Part shown: piece by piece, positions 43,241-51,460 of the stretch
Layout: every line of letters begins with the position of its first letter
How positions within the stretch are numbered: the stretch's first letter is position 1
DNA from: Aeriscardovia sp.
Lineage (GTDB): Bacteria; Actinomycetota; Actinomycetes; Actinomycetales; Bifidobacteriaceae
NCBI GenBank assembly: GCA_017413255.1
Contig: JAFPUC010000005.1
Span: 1-64,000 of the forward strand
Reading direction: 5' to 3'
DNA: 64,000 bases
Translations under genes and position numbers: made by a program
The notes under the pieces: generated by a model
Seen by the model: the letters and a program-made list of their open reading frames with translations, nothing else
Databases searched by the model: none
What the model was told of the DNA's origin: nothing

Positions 43241-44812
43241 GTGTTTAACTTCGATACCGATGAGCTTTCAAATAAAAAGCTGGTCGAATTGCAAGATATG
43301 GCGAAAAAACTCGGGGTAAAAGGCGTGTCAGCCTTAAGAAAGGGTCCCCTTATCGCCGTTCTTTCCAAGGCCCTGGCAAAGGAGACGGGGCAGAAAGAAG
43401 AAAAAGTCCCCCCCTCCCCTTCCTCCCATGAGGCCGGAAAAGAAGATGCATTCAGGGCCGAAAGAAGGGCAGCTGAAAAAAGCTCGGCCTTTATGGCGGT
43501 GATGGAATCTCTTCCTCCAAAAAAATCAGATTTGCAGAAAGACAAAACAGTGGATGATTCTTATGAGATGAACAGGTACAGATCCGAAGGGGATCGCAGA
43601 TTCTTCACCAAAAGCCAGGGAGCCTACCGGGGATTTAAGCCCCAAAGGTATACGAGGGTCGATGAAGTTGAAAAGGGAGAAGAAGCCATTCCCATTTCCG
43701 GAATTGTAGACAATTTCGACAGCTACGCCTTCATAAGAACCAGCGGCTACCTTGAGGGGCCAAACGACGTTTACGTCCCGCTTTCCATGGTCAAGCATTT
43801 CGGGCTCAGGGAAGGGGATGCGGTAACGGGCCTCGTGCAGCCGGAGAGAATGGAAATGCGCGGCGGGAGGGGGAAGAAATATACCCCCCTTAAGTGCATT
43901 GAAACCATAAACGGCCTAAGTCCGGAAGAGAGCCAAAACAGGCCGCACTTTTCTCAGCTCACCCCCCTCTACCCCAATGAGAGGCTTCGCATGGAAACCA
44001 CCTCAAACAACCTGGAGGGGCGCGTAATTGATTTGGTGGCACCGGTGGGCAAAGGGCAGAGGGGCCTTATAGTAGCTCCCCCCAAGGCCGGCAAAACCAT
44101 AATGCTTCAGAGAATCGCCAACGCCATTCACACCAACAACCCCGAATGCCACCTTATGGTGGTTTTGATAGATGAGAGGCCCGAAGAGGTCACCGACATG
44201 CAACGCACCGTCAACGGGGAAGTCATCGCCTCAACTTTCGACAAGCCCGCATCCGACCACACGATGGTGGCCGAACTTGCGATTGAAAGGGCCAAGAGGC
44301 TGGTGGAAGTGGGGCAGGACGTGGTAATCCTGCTAGATTCTCTTACCCGCCTTGCCCGCGCCTACAACCTTTCCCTCCCCCTTTCCGGAAAAGTGCTCTC
44401 CGGCGGAGTGGATTCGCAGGCCCTTTACCCCCCTAAAAAGTTTTTCGGAGCGGCGAGGAACATAGAAGGGGGAGGATCTTTGACCGTAATTGCCACGGCC
44501 CTCATAGAAACGGGATCGAAGATGGATGAAGTGATCTTCGAAGAGTTCAAGGGAACGGGAAACATGGAAATAAAGCTCTCAAGGGAGCTGGCCGAAAAAA
44601 GGATGTTTCCTGCAATAGACATCAACGCATCCGGAACCAGAAGAGAAGAGCTTCTAATTCCTTCTTCAGACCTCAACCTTATCTACAAATTGAGGCGCGC
44701 CGTGGGAGGGATGGATGTAGAGCAGGCTTACCAGGCCATCGTCCCCCGCCTTCGCCAGACCCCTTCAAACAGGGATTTTCTGGACCTTATAGCCAAGTCG
44801 GTAAAGGACTAA
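43241..44812 (+). CDS. rho: transcription termination factor Rho
   Basis: An RNA-dependent ATPase that ends transcription. A Rho N-terminal helix domain (LSNKKLVELQDMAKKLGV) is followed by an extended charged linker of about 80 residues, then the RNA-binding OB fold and the ATPase core: PPKAGKTIMLQR (Walker A), VILLDSLTRLARAYN (Walker B), the Q-loop segment VSGKVLSGGVDSQAL and the R-loop region. 523 residues is longer than E. coli Rho because of the linker, as in actinobacteria. The GTG start has GAGAGG nine bases upstream. It converges with valS, overlapping by 4 bp. Confidence 0.96.
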   Translation: MFNFDTDELSNKKLVELQDMAKKLGVKGVSALRKGPLIAVLSKALAKETGQKEEKVPPSPSSHEAGKEDAFRAERRAAEKSSAFMAVMESLPPKKSDLQKDKTVDDSYEMNRYRSEGDRRFFTKSQGAYRGFKPQRYTRVDEVEKGEEAIPISGIVDNFDSYAFIRTSGYLEGPNDVYVPLSMVKHFGLREGDAVTGLVQPERMEMRGGRGKKYTPLKCIETINGLSPEESQNRPHFSQLTPLYPNERLRMETTSNNLEGRVIDLVAPVGKGQRGLIVAPPKAGKTIMLQRIANAIHTNNPECHLMVVLIDERPEEVTDMQRTVNGEVIASTFDKPASDHTMVAELAIERAKRLVEVGQDVVILLDSLTRLARAYNLSLPLSGKVLSGGVDSQALYPPKKFFGAARNIEGGGSLTVIATALIETGSKMDEVIFEEFKGTGNMEIKLSRELAEKRMFPAIDINASGTRREELLIPSSDLNLIYKLRRAVGGMDVEQAYQAIVPRLRQTPSNRDFLDLIAKSVKD

Positions 44813-47343
44813 AACTCTATCTTCGCCCCCGCCTCTTTTTGGGAGGGATCGAATTCGATTTGGCGGGCGTGCACGGCAGAGAGAAGATCTGAAGAAGCGA
44901 TCTTGGCCTCTTTAGATCCGGGCCCGAAAAGCAGCGCCTTTTCAACCTCGGTTTTAAGCGACACTTTCCTCTCGCTTTTTTCCTTGCGAAGAAGGGAGAG
45001 GAACAGGGCCGCTTTTTTAAATCCTTCCGGGCTCTCTTTGGCCTCTCCCGGGGAAGGCCAGGAAGAAAGGTGGATTGACAGACCTTCCGGATGGGCCCAG
45101 TGCCAGGCCTCTTCGGTGACGAAGGGAAGGAAGGGGGCAAAGAGGGCAAGGAGGGCTTCCAGGGCGATTTTCAATGCGTTTAGCGCGCTGTCGTCTCCCT
45201 TGTAGGCCCTGTCTTTTACAAGCTCTATGTAGTCGTCGCAAAAACTCCAGAAGAAGGCCTCGGTTTCCTGGAGGGCTGAAGCGTGATCGAAAGATTCCAA
45301 GGCTGAAGTGGCCTTTTTTTCGACTTCAAAAAGGGTGGAGAGCAGGGAAAGATCTAAGGGGGAAGCGACCTTTGAAATGTCTCCCTCGCCCTCTTTGAGA
45401 TCCAAGATGAACTTGGAGGCGTTGAGAATTTTATTGGAAAGCCTTCTTCCTATCTTCATCTCCCCTTCGTCGTATGCGGTATCTACCCCAAGCCTTGCAG
45501 AGGCGGCCCAGTACCTTACGGCATCCGGGCCGTAGGCCTCTATGGGCTCTTTTGGAACCACCACGTTTCCCTTGGACTTGCTCATCTTTTTGTGATCGGG
45601 ATCCAAAATCCACCCCGACAGCGTAGCTTCTTTCCAGGGAAGCTCTTTAAATTCAAGCCAGGACCTCAGGACTGTGTCGAAAAGCCAGGTTCGGATGATG
45701 TCTTGCCCCTGGGGGCGCAAATCCATCGGGAAGGTATTTTTAAACAGGCTCTCGTCCCTCTTCCATCCCGAGGCCAGGAGGGGGGTAAGTGAGCTGGCGG
45801 CCCAGGTGTCCATCACATCGGGCTCCGCCACAAATCCCCCCGCCTTTCCCCGCATTTTCTCCTCAAAGCCTTTAGGTGCGCAGGAAGCGGGGTCTACAGG
45901 AAGATCTTGGGCGGCTGGAAGCAAGGGGGAATGGTAGTCGACTTCCCCGTTTTCCTTTACCCTGTACCAGATGGGGAAGGGGATGCCGAAAAACCTCTGG
46001 CGAGAAATAAGCCAGTCCTCGCTTAGCCCTTCCACCCAGTTGTCGTAGCGCCTTTTCATAAAGGCCGGGTGGAATGAAAGCTTTTCTCCGCACGCCAGAA
46101 GATCGCTTCTTAGATTTTCCTCATGCGATCCGTTGACTATGTACCACTGCCTGGAAGGGATGATCTCGATGGGTTTGGATCCCTTCTCATAGAAGTTGGC
46201 CATTCTGGAAGTGGGGACTGGATCTCCTACCATTTCCCCGCTTTCTTTTAGAAGGGAGGCTATTTCCTTTCTGGCGCTGAAAGTAGTGAGGTTTTCTAAC
46301 TTTTCAAAGGCCTTCTTCCCGTTTTCGCTTTGGATCCATTCGGGAACCGAGGAAGTGATTCTTCCGGATTTGGTGAGGATGGAACGGAGGGGGAGGGAAA
46401 GCTCCCTCCACCACTCTACATCCGTAACGTCTCCGAAAGTGCAGCACATGGCGATGCCTGCCCCTTTGTCCATTTCCGCAGCTTCGTGGAAAAGGACCGG
46501 GACTTCAACTCCAAAGAGGGGGGTTTTGACGCTTTTTCCCTTAAGGTGCGAGTACCTGGGGTCCTCGGGGTTGGCGATAAGGGCGACGCAGGCCGCAAGG
46601 AGCTCGGGCCTCGTAGTTTCAATCGCCACATCCTCTCCGCCTCCGTGGAAGAGGAGCTTGTGGTAGAAGCCCGGATACTCCCTGCTTTCGAGCTCGGCCT
46701 GGGAGACGGCGGTTTGAAAGGTGGTGTCCCAAAGCACGGGGGCCACTTTCTGGTAAGCCTCCCCCCTCTTTAGGTTTTCAAGAAAGGCGAACTGTGAAAT
46801 CCTTCTGCACTCTGCGCCTATGGTGCTATAGGTCCTCGACCAGTCCACGCTAAGGCCCAGCTGCACCCACAGGTCCTTGAACTGCTCCTCGTCTTTCCGG
46901 CTTAAGGTTTCACAGAGCTCTATAAAGTTTTCCCTGGAGCAGGGCACGGCTTTAAAGTCCTTGGGGGCTTTGCCCCCTTCCAGGGGCGCTGTAAACGAAG
47001 GGTCGAACTTTAGGGAAGTGTCTACGTAGACACCGTAGTAGTTTTGCACCCTCCTTTCGGTGGGAAGCCCGTTGTCATCCCAGCCCATCGGGTAAAAAAC
47101 GTCATAACCCCTCATTCTTTTGTAGCGGGCTATGACGTCGGTGTGGGTGTAACTGAAGACATGCCCTACATGCAGATGCCCAGATACGGTTGGAGGGGGG
47201 GTGTCAATGGAGTAGGTGGAGGACCTGCTCTTTCCCCTGTACTTGTAAACTTCCCTTTCCGACCACCATTTTGTCCATTTCTTTTCCAGACCGTCTACGG
47301 TCTTCGCCCTTTCAGGCTGTTCTTTCTTGCCCTCTTCTGACAT
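44809..47343 (-). CDS. valS: valyl-tRNA synthetase
   Basis: Charges tRNA-Val. The class I motifs are PPPTVSGHLHVGHVFS (HIGH) at about residue 45 and HKKMSKSKGN (KMSKS). The editing domain and a C-terminal anticodon-binding region are present, but the long coiled-coil end of E. coli ValS is short or absent. About 844 residues. The ATG at 47343 lacks a clear Shine-Dalgarno; an in-frame ATG at 47367, overlapping the stop of the binding-protein gene, would add eight residues and may be used through coupling. The earlier open frame runs antisense to nothing useful and is rejected. Confidence 0.95.
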   Translation of the reverse strand: MSEEGKKEQPERAKTVDGLEKKWTKWWSEREVYKYRGKSRSSTYSIDTPPPTVSGHLHVGHVFSYTHTDVIARYKRMRGYDVFYPMGWDDNGLPTERRVQNYYGVYVDTSLKFDPSFTAPLEGGKAPKDFKAVPCSRENFIELCETLSRKDEEQFKDLWVQLGLSVDWSRTYSTIGAECRRISQFAFLENLKRGEAYQKVAPVLWDTTFQTAVSQAELESREYPGFYHKLLFHGGGEDVAIETTRPELLAACVALIANPEDPRYSHLKGKSVKTPLFGVEVPVLFHEAAEMDKGAGIAMCCTFGDVTDVEWWRELSLPLRSILTKSGRITSSVPEWIQSENGKKAFEKLENLTTFSARKEIASLLKESGEMVGDPVPTSRMANFYEKGSKPIEIIPSRQWYIVNGSHEENLRSDLLACGEKLSFHPAFMKRRYDNWVEGLSEDWLISRQRFFGIPFPIWYRVKENGEVDYHSPLLPAAQDLPVDPASCAPKGFEEKMRGKAGGFVAEPDVMDTWAASSLTPLLASGWKRDESLFKNTFPMDLRPQGQDIIRTWLFDTVLRSWLEFKELPWKEATLSGWILDPDHKKMSKSKGNVVVPKEPIEAYGPDAVRYWAASARLGVDTAYDEGEMKIGRRLSNKILNASKFILDLKEGEGDISKVASPLDLSLLSTLFEVEKKATSALESFDHASALQETEAFFWSFCDDYIELVKDRAYKGDDSALNALKIALEALLALFAPFLPFVTEEAWHWAHPEGLSIHLSSWPSPGEAKESPEGFKKAALFLSLLRKEKSERKVSLKTEVEKALLFGPGSKEAKIASSDLLSAVHARQIEFDPSQKEAGAKIEF

Positions 47344-47363
47344 ACTTGCTAGTTTAACAGGTC

Positions 47364-48851
47364 TCATCCTTTCAAGTTGAAGACGGGCACGCAGTAATCT
47401 GTAAGGTTTTGAGGCGCCCCCGATATCCCTTTCTTCCACACTCCCAAAAGCTGCATCTGGTAAAGCCAATCTGCCGGCTGCCCCTGGGCCACGAGCTTGG
47501 CCGTCTGGCTCATGCCCTGGGTGTAAGTGCCGTAATTGGGGGAAAGTATGGACTGATGGTAAATCCGGTCGGCCTGGGGAGAATCCCACCCCCACCAGGT
47601 TTGCCCGCTTACCCACGTCCCAAGGGTGTGGCTGCCTCCGCTTATGTAAAGGACCATGTCGTACTTCATGCTGTTTACCACGTCATTTGTCCACTGATCG
47701 GGGGTGAGCTTGTAGATTTGAAGGTTTATACCCACTGCCGCCAGCTGGCTTTTTATTGATTCGGCCGCCTCTTTTACGAGGGAATTTCTGTAGGCCAGGG
47801 TGAAAGTTTTGTTGTAGTAGTAGTCTATACTGCTCTTCCCCTCCTCAACATTGAAGGGGAACTGGGATGTGAGATCTTCGTATCCGGGGTCCAGCCTGGG
47901 GATGGGGCCTCCTACCGTAAGGCCAAGGCCCCCGGAAGCTGCGATCACCTGGTTTTTGTCGATTAGCAGCCTCATGGACTGCCTGGCCTTCAGGTCGCTC
48001 ATGAGGCTGGAAGGGTGGTCGTTAAAGACAAGGGTCACGATTTTGCTGCTCAGCCCGGTGCTCACGTTGTATGAAGAAGGAACCCCCTCTGATGAGGACA
48101 AATCCAGCGCGCCTTGGATGCTTCCCTCCTTTAAAGCGGAAAGCTCGCCTGAAGAAGAGGAAAAGTACTTAAAAACCACAGTTGAGTAGTAGGGCTTGTT
48201 CCAATAGTAGCGGTTGCGGGTGAGGGTAATGGACTGGGGGCCCTGGGAGGAAAAGACGTAGGGCCCGGCGCCCACGGGGAGGCCCTGGTAGTTGTATTTG
48301 TTCGGCTCGATGATGATGGAAGAGGGGCCGGCCAGGTACCAAAGGAGCTCCGGGTTCGGGTGAGAGAGGTGGATTTGGAGGGTGTAGGGGCTGGGGGCCG
48401 TAAACGAGCTGACCCCCGCAAAATCCATGTAGCCCGGGTACTTTTCCTTTACCAGGGTTTCTATAGACAAGATGGCATCTTCGGCATTAACCCTCTGCCC
48501 GTCGGAAAAGTAGGTTTTTCTCAACTGGAAAGTGTAAAGCAGGCCGTTGTCGCTTTCGTTCCATCCCGACGCCAGCCCGGGTGCCACCTCGTTTTGGTCA
48601 TTTCTTATGAGAAGGCCCTGATAGACGTTTTGAAGCAAAATCCTTTGTGCGTTGGGATTCCAGGTGGTGCGCATGTCGAGGGAAGTGGGCATGTCCTGAA
48701 GGCCTATGGTTATCTGCCTGCCGCTGTCGGAGATTTTTTCCACTCCGGCCCACGCCCCCCAGCAAATCAGAGAAAAGATTACGATAAGCGATGAAAACGT
48801 AATCCATTGTTTGGCGCTGTAGTCCCCGTGCCGGGCCTCTCTTTTTTTCAT
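47364..48851 (-). CDS. ABC transporter substrate-binding protein, family 5 (peptide/nickel type)
   Basis: An extracytoplasmic solute-binding protein of the OppA/DppA family. A hydrophobic N-terminal segment (FSSLIVIFSLICWGAW) acts as signal or anchor, but no standard lipobox is present. Family features: QDMPTSLDMRTTWNPNAQRIL, VYQGLLIRNDQNEVAPGLASGW, FQLRKTYFSDGQRVNAEDAI, and PVGAGPYVF. The length, 495 residues, is normal. No permease or ATPase gene is adjacent; it is followed directly by valS, with overlapping stop and start. The ATG has a TATAAA box about nine bases upstream, so the mRNA may be leaderless. Ligand unknown. Confidence 0.88.
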   Translation of the reverse strand: MKKREARHGDYSAKQWITFSSLIVIFSLICWGAWAGVEKISDSGRQITIGLQDMPTSLDMRTTWNPNAQRILLQNVYQGLLIRNDQNEVAPGLASGWNESDNGLLYTFQLRKTYFSDGQRVNAEDAILSIETLVKEKYPGYMDFAGVSSFTAPSPYTLQIHLSHPNPELLWYLAGPSSIIIEPNKYNYQGLPVGAGPYVFSSQGPQSITLTRNRYYWNKPYYSTVVFKYFSSSSGELSALKEGSIQGALDLSSSEGVPSSYNVSTGLSSKIVTLVFNDHPSSLMSDLKARQSMRLLIDKNQVIAASGGLGLTVGGPIPRLDPGYEDLTSQFPFNVEEGKSSIDYYYNKTFTLAYRNSLVKEAAESIKSQLAAVGINLQIYKLTPDQWTNDVVNSMKYDMVLYISGGSHTLGTWVSGQTWWGWDSPQADRIYHQSILSPNYGTYTQGMSQTAKLVAQGQPADWLYQMQLLGVWKKGISGAPQNLTDYCVPVFNLKG

Positions 48852-48895
48852 ACTTTAGACTTTATAGAATCTACCTAACAAAACAGGAGGGATAA

Positions 48896-49543
48896 GTGAG
48901 GGCTCCGCGGGAAAAAATCCTAAAAGAAGCTGCGATACTGCGATCCAGCTTTCCTGACGCAAAGTGCACCATAAATTTCAAAAATAGGTTCGAGCTGCTG
49001 GTTTGCACGGTTTTAAGCGCCCAGACGACAGACAAAAGGGTAAACCTCGTTTCGCCCGCCTTATTTTCCGCTTTCCCGGGGCCAAAAGAGATGGCGAAGG
49101 CGCCCCTGGAAGAAATTGAAAGAATAATAAAGCCCCTGGGGATGTACAGAAGCAAGGCTCTGAACATTAAAACCCTCGCATCCCAGTTGGAAGAGACGGG
49201 ATGGCAGGTTCCAGGGTCCATGAAGGAGCTGACCCGGCTTAGGGGGGTCGGAAGGAAGACGGCGAATGTAGTTTTGGCCGAAGGTTTTTCCATCCCCGGC
49301 TTTCCCGTAGACACCCACGTCATCCGCGTCACCTCCCGCCTGCGGTGGCACAGCCAGTGGGACAACCCTCATCCGGATCCGGCAGTCATAGAAAGAGAGC
49401 TCTGCTCCATCTTTCCTCCGAAAAGTTGGGGCGTACTTTCCTGCACCCTAATAGAGTTTGGGCGAGAAATCTGCCATGCGAAAAATCCGGATTGCGCCTC
49501 ATGCCCACTAAAAGATCTGTGCCCCTTTGTGAAGCGCGGTTAA
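48896..49543 (+). CDS. nth: endonuclease III (DNA glycosylase/AP lyase)
   Basis: Removes oxidised pyrimidines and cuts the abasic site. The helix-hairpin-helix LRGVGRKTANVVL has the catalytic Lys, followed by VDTHV with the catalytic Asp. The iron-sulfur cluster motif C-x6-C-x2-C-x5-C is present in CHAKNPDCASCPLKDLC. 215 residues. The GTG start has GGAGGG just upstream. It is divergent from the substrate-binding protein gene, with overlapping promoters. Confidence 0.95.
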   Translation: MRAPREKILKEAAILRSSFPDAKCTINFKNRFELLVCTVLSAQTTDKRVNLVSPALFSAFPGPKEMAKAPLEEIERIIKPLGMYRSKALNIKTLASQLEETGWQVPGSMKELTRLRGVGRKTANVVLAEGFSIPGFPVDTHVIRVTSRLRWHSQWDNPHPDPAVIERELCSIFPPKSWGVLSCTLIEFGREICHAKNPDCASCPLKDLCPFVKRG

Positions 49544-49588
49544 AGTACTAAATTTACATAGTTGAAAGTTGCAAAGGGCGGACGAAGA

Positions 49589-50269
49589 ATGAAAGCTGCC
49601 AACAGATTTTTGAGAATGTCTCTGACTTGGGCGGCTCTAATGGCGGTTTTGTATCTTCTGCCCGCCGTTTGGGATATGGGGGGAGAGGCAGGAAAGTGGG
49701 CAGGATGCGCGATCGCCCTCCTTCTCGAATCCCTTTTAAACCTGTTTTTAAATTTCACTTTTCCAAGGGTTGACGCCTTCTCCCCCAGGCTTCCCAAAAA
49801 TTTCGGCCTTTGCTGCGGCTTTATTTCCCTCGGTTTAAGCGCGGGCTTTTTGCATACGCCTTTCCCGGCCCCGGCACGCGCATGGTTTGAAGGCGCCCTG
49901 ATTTTGCTCCTCTTGGCCCTGGCTTTCTCTTTTCTTTTCCAAATCTTTAAGAAGAGGAGGCCCAATGCCGTCTGGGCGCTTTCCGACCTCTCCGTCCACG
50001 CCTTTCTTTCCATAAGCCTTATGGGCTGGGTGTTTGTCCCCGGCCTTTGGATGGAAAACAGGGGTTGGGCGAGGGGAGCTTTGATGATAGTGGGGGTTTT
50101 GTGGGAGCTCTTGCTTTTTTCCCTAAGCTTTGCCCTCGTATCAAAATTTGTCAGGGAAGAAGACGGCCTTCAGCGCAAAGGAAAGGGCCTGGCATACGCA
50201 CCGGCCCTTGCCATCCCCCTGGCTTTAGGCGCTCTGCTTCCGGCTTTCTTTTGCGCCCTGGGAATTTAA
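49589..50269 (+). CDS. membrane protein, function unknown
   Basis: An integral membrane protein of about 226 residues with roughly six to seven hydrophobic helices, alternating with short basic loops (FKKRRPN, SKFVREEDG). No family motif is recognised. A conserved membrane protein in the nth-ppa interval is also my recollection for bifidobacterial genomes, unverified. The ATG at 49589 is preferred; a TTG at 49562 would add nine residues. It ends one base before the convergent ppa gene. Confidence 0.7.
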   Translation: MKAANRFLRMSLTWAALMAVLYLLPAVWDMGGEAGKWAGCAIALLLESLLNLFLNFTFPRVDAFSPRLPKNFGLCCGFISLGLSAGFLHTPFPAPARAWFEGALILLLLALAFSFLFQIFKKRRPNAVWALSDLSVHAFLSISLMGWVFVPGLWMENRGWARGALMIVGVLWELLLFSLSFALVSKFVREEDGLQRKGKGLAYAPALAIPLALGALLPAFFCALGI

Positions 50270-50270
50270 G

Positions 50271-50765
50271 TTAAAGAGATTCTTTAAGCCTCGCCTGGGC
50301 GGCCTTTAGGCATTCCATGGCCTTCTCTTTATCTTCCATATGCGCTCCGGGCATTACTTTCTTTCCTGGCTCGAGGGCTTTGTACTGCTCGAAGAAGTGG
50401 CAGATTTCGTCCTTGTGGAACTTCTCTATGTCATCTATGTCTCTTATGGCATCGTACCTTATGTCGTTGGGAACGAGGATGATCTTGTCATCTCCCCCTT
50501 CTTCGTCGACCATGTGGTACATGCCTATAACCCTGCACTCTATAAGGCAGCCGGGAAAAACGGGGATGACGTCCATAACCAGGGCATCCAACGGGTCGCC
50601 GTCTTCGCCGAGCGTGCCTTCTATAAATCCGTAGTCATCGGGGTAGCCCATGGCCGTAAACAGGGTCCTGTCCAACTTCATTCTCCCGCTTTTGGGATCC
50701 AGTTCATACTTGTTGCGAGATCCTCTCGGGATTTCTACAAGGACGGTGACTATGTCCTCTTTCAT
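50271..50765 (-). CDS. ppa: inorganic pyrophosphatase, family I
   Basis: Hydrolyses pyrophosphate, pulling biosynthetic reactions forward. [13 protein letters not shown] near the N-terminus, [11 protein letters not shown], and the metal-binding signature [10 protein letters not shown] give the three Asp ligands. 164 residues is typical. Convergent with the membrane protein gene and divergent from hsp20. The start is at the ATG of MKEDIVTV. Confidence 0.97.
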   Translation of the reverse strand: MKEDIVTVLVEIPRGSRNKYELDPKSGRMKLDRTLFTAMGYPDDYGFIEGTLGEDGDPLDALVMDVIPVFPGCLIECRVIGMYHMVDEEGGDDKIILVPNDIRYDAIRDIDDIEKFHKDEICHFFEQYKALEPGKKVMPGAHMEDKEKAMECLKAAQARLKESL

Positions 50766-50899
50766 ATCTACTCCTAACTTTGTGGGGTACTTACTCTAAC
50801 AAGTATGGCCCCGGAAACGGATTTTTCTCTGAGTAAAAATGAATAATTCCTATCGAATTCATGTTGAAAAGCATAGAAGTCGACGAAAGGAAACGAATT

Positions 50900-51319
50900 A
50901 TGGCATTCCTGCCTGATGTAATAAACGATTTGGCCGCCGGCCCCCTGGGCGACTTTCTGGCAGCCCAGGCTTCTCCTGCGGGCGCCCTCATGCGCACCGA
51001 CATTTCCGAGAACGCCACCGACTACCGCCTTGAAATAGAGCTTCCCGGCTTTTCCAAGAAAGACATTCACCTTCAGCTCAAGGACGGCTACCTCATCGTC
51101 TCTGCAAAGAAAAGCGAAAGCGAAGAAGAGCCCAAGGCCGGCAGGCAGTACCTGCGCCGCGAGAGGGCGGTAGAATCCTGCTCGCGCACTTTCTACGTGG
51201 GCAAGGAGCTTTTGGCCACCGACGTTAAGGCAAAGCTCTCCGACGGAGTTTTGACCCTCACCATCCCCAAGGAAATCGAAACCCCCAAGGGAGAGGAATT
51301 CATAGAGATAAGCGAGTAG
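50900..51319 (+). CDS. hsp20: small heat shock protein, Hsp20/alpha-crystallin family
   Basis: An ATP-independent holdase chaperone. The alpha-crystallin domain occupies about residues 30-135: MRTDISENATDYRLEIELPG, then YLIVSAKK and the conserved GVLTLTIPK near the end. About 139 residues. The ATG at 50900 has AAAGGA upstream, so the longer frame from 50861 is not needed. A TACTT-N8-AAGTA inverted repeat in the divergent ppa-hsp20 region could be an operator, though not a standard HAIR or CIRCE. It ends just before the oxc promoter. Confidence 0.93.
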   Translation: MAFLPDVINDLAAGPLGDFLAAQASPAGALMRTDISENATDYRLEIELPGFSKKDIHLQLKDGYLIVSAKKSESEEEPKAGRQYLRRERAVESCSRTFYVGKELLATDVKAKLSDGVLTLTIPKEIETPKGEEFIEISE

Positions 51320-51325
51320 GTTTAC

Positions 51326-51361
51326 TTGCAAACACAAAAATGCCCCCTATAATGGGGGGCA
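51326..51361 (+). promoter_or_regulatory. promoter of oxc with a palindrome over the -10 box
   Basis: TTGCAA (51326..51331) and TATAAT (51348..51353) are separated by 16 bp, so a transcript would begin at about 51360. The -10 box is the centre of a perfect 7-bp inverted repeat, TGCCCCC before it and GGGGGCA after it (51341..51361). The palindrome could be a repressor site at the promoter or a 3'-end hairpin for hsp20. Confidence 0.65.
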
Positions 51362-51362
51362 A

Positions 51363-51431
51363 GATTAAGTTTTTAATCATTGCGGGCGCCTTTCCAACGC
51401 GAGTGCGTGAGGAAGGGCGCCCGCTTTTTTT
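51363..51431 (+). promoter_or_regulatory. oxc leader RNA with attenuator-like terminator (copy 1)
   Basis: The predicted leader starts with a small hairpin, GATTAA-GTTT-TTAATC, then ATT, then a 14-bp stem made of GCGGGCGCCTTTCC (51382..51395) and GGAAGGGCGCCCGC (51411..51424) with one G-U pair. Inside it ACGC and GCGT form a second stem with loop GAGT. Seven U follow. Only 29 nt separate the U-tract from the oxc start codon, and AAGGAG lies in that gap. The segment 51373..51432 is identical to the frc leader. Termination here would stop oxc expression, so the element is probably an attenuator. Confidence 0.75.
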
Positions 51432-51460
51432 AAATGGCTTTTTGTATTACAAGGAGCGAT

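Noticed and set aside
44809-47616. Long upstream extension of valS over the binding-protein gene
   Set aside because: The added residues are out of character and overlap a clear substrate-binding protein gene; ValS homology begins after 47343.
49562-50013. Minus-strand frame over the nth-ppa membrane protein
   Set aside because: Basic-rich shadow of a hydrophobic plus-strand gene; no start signals.
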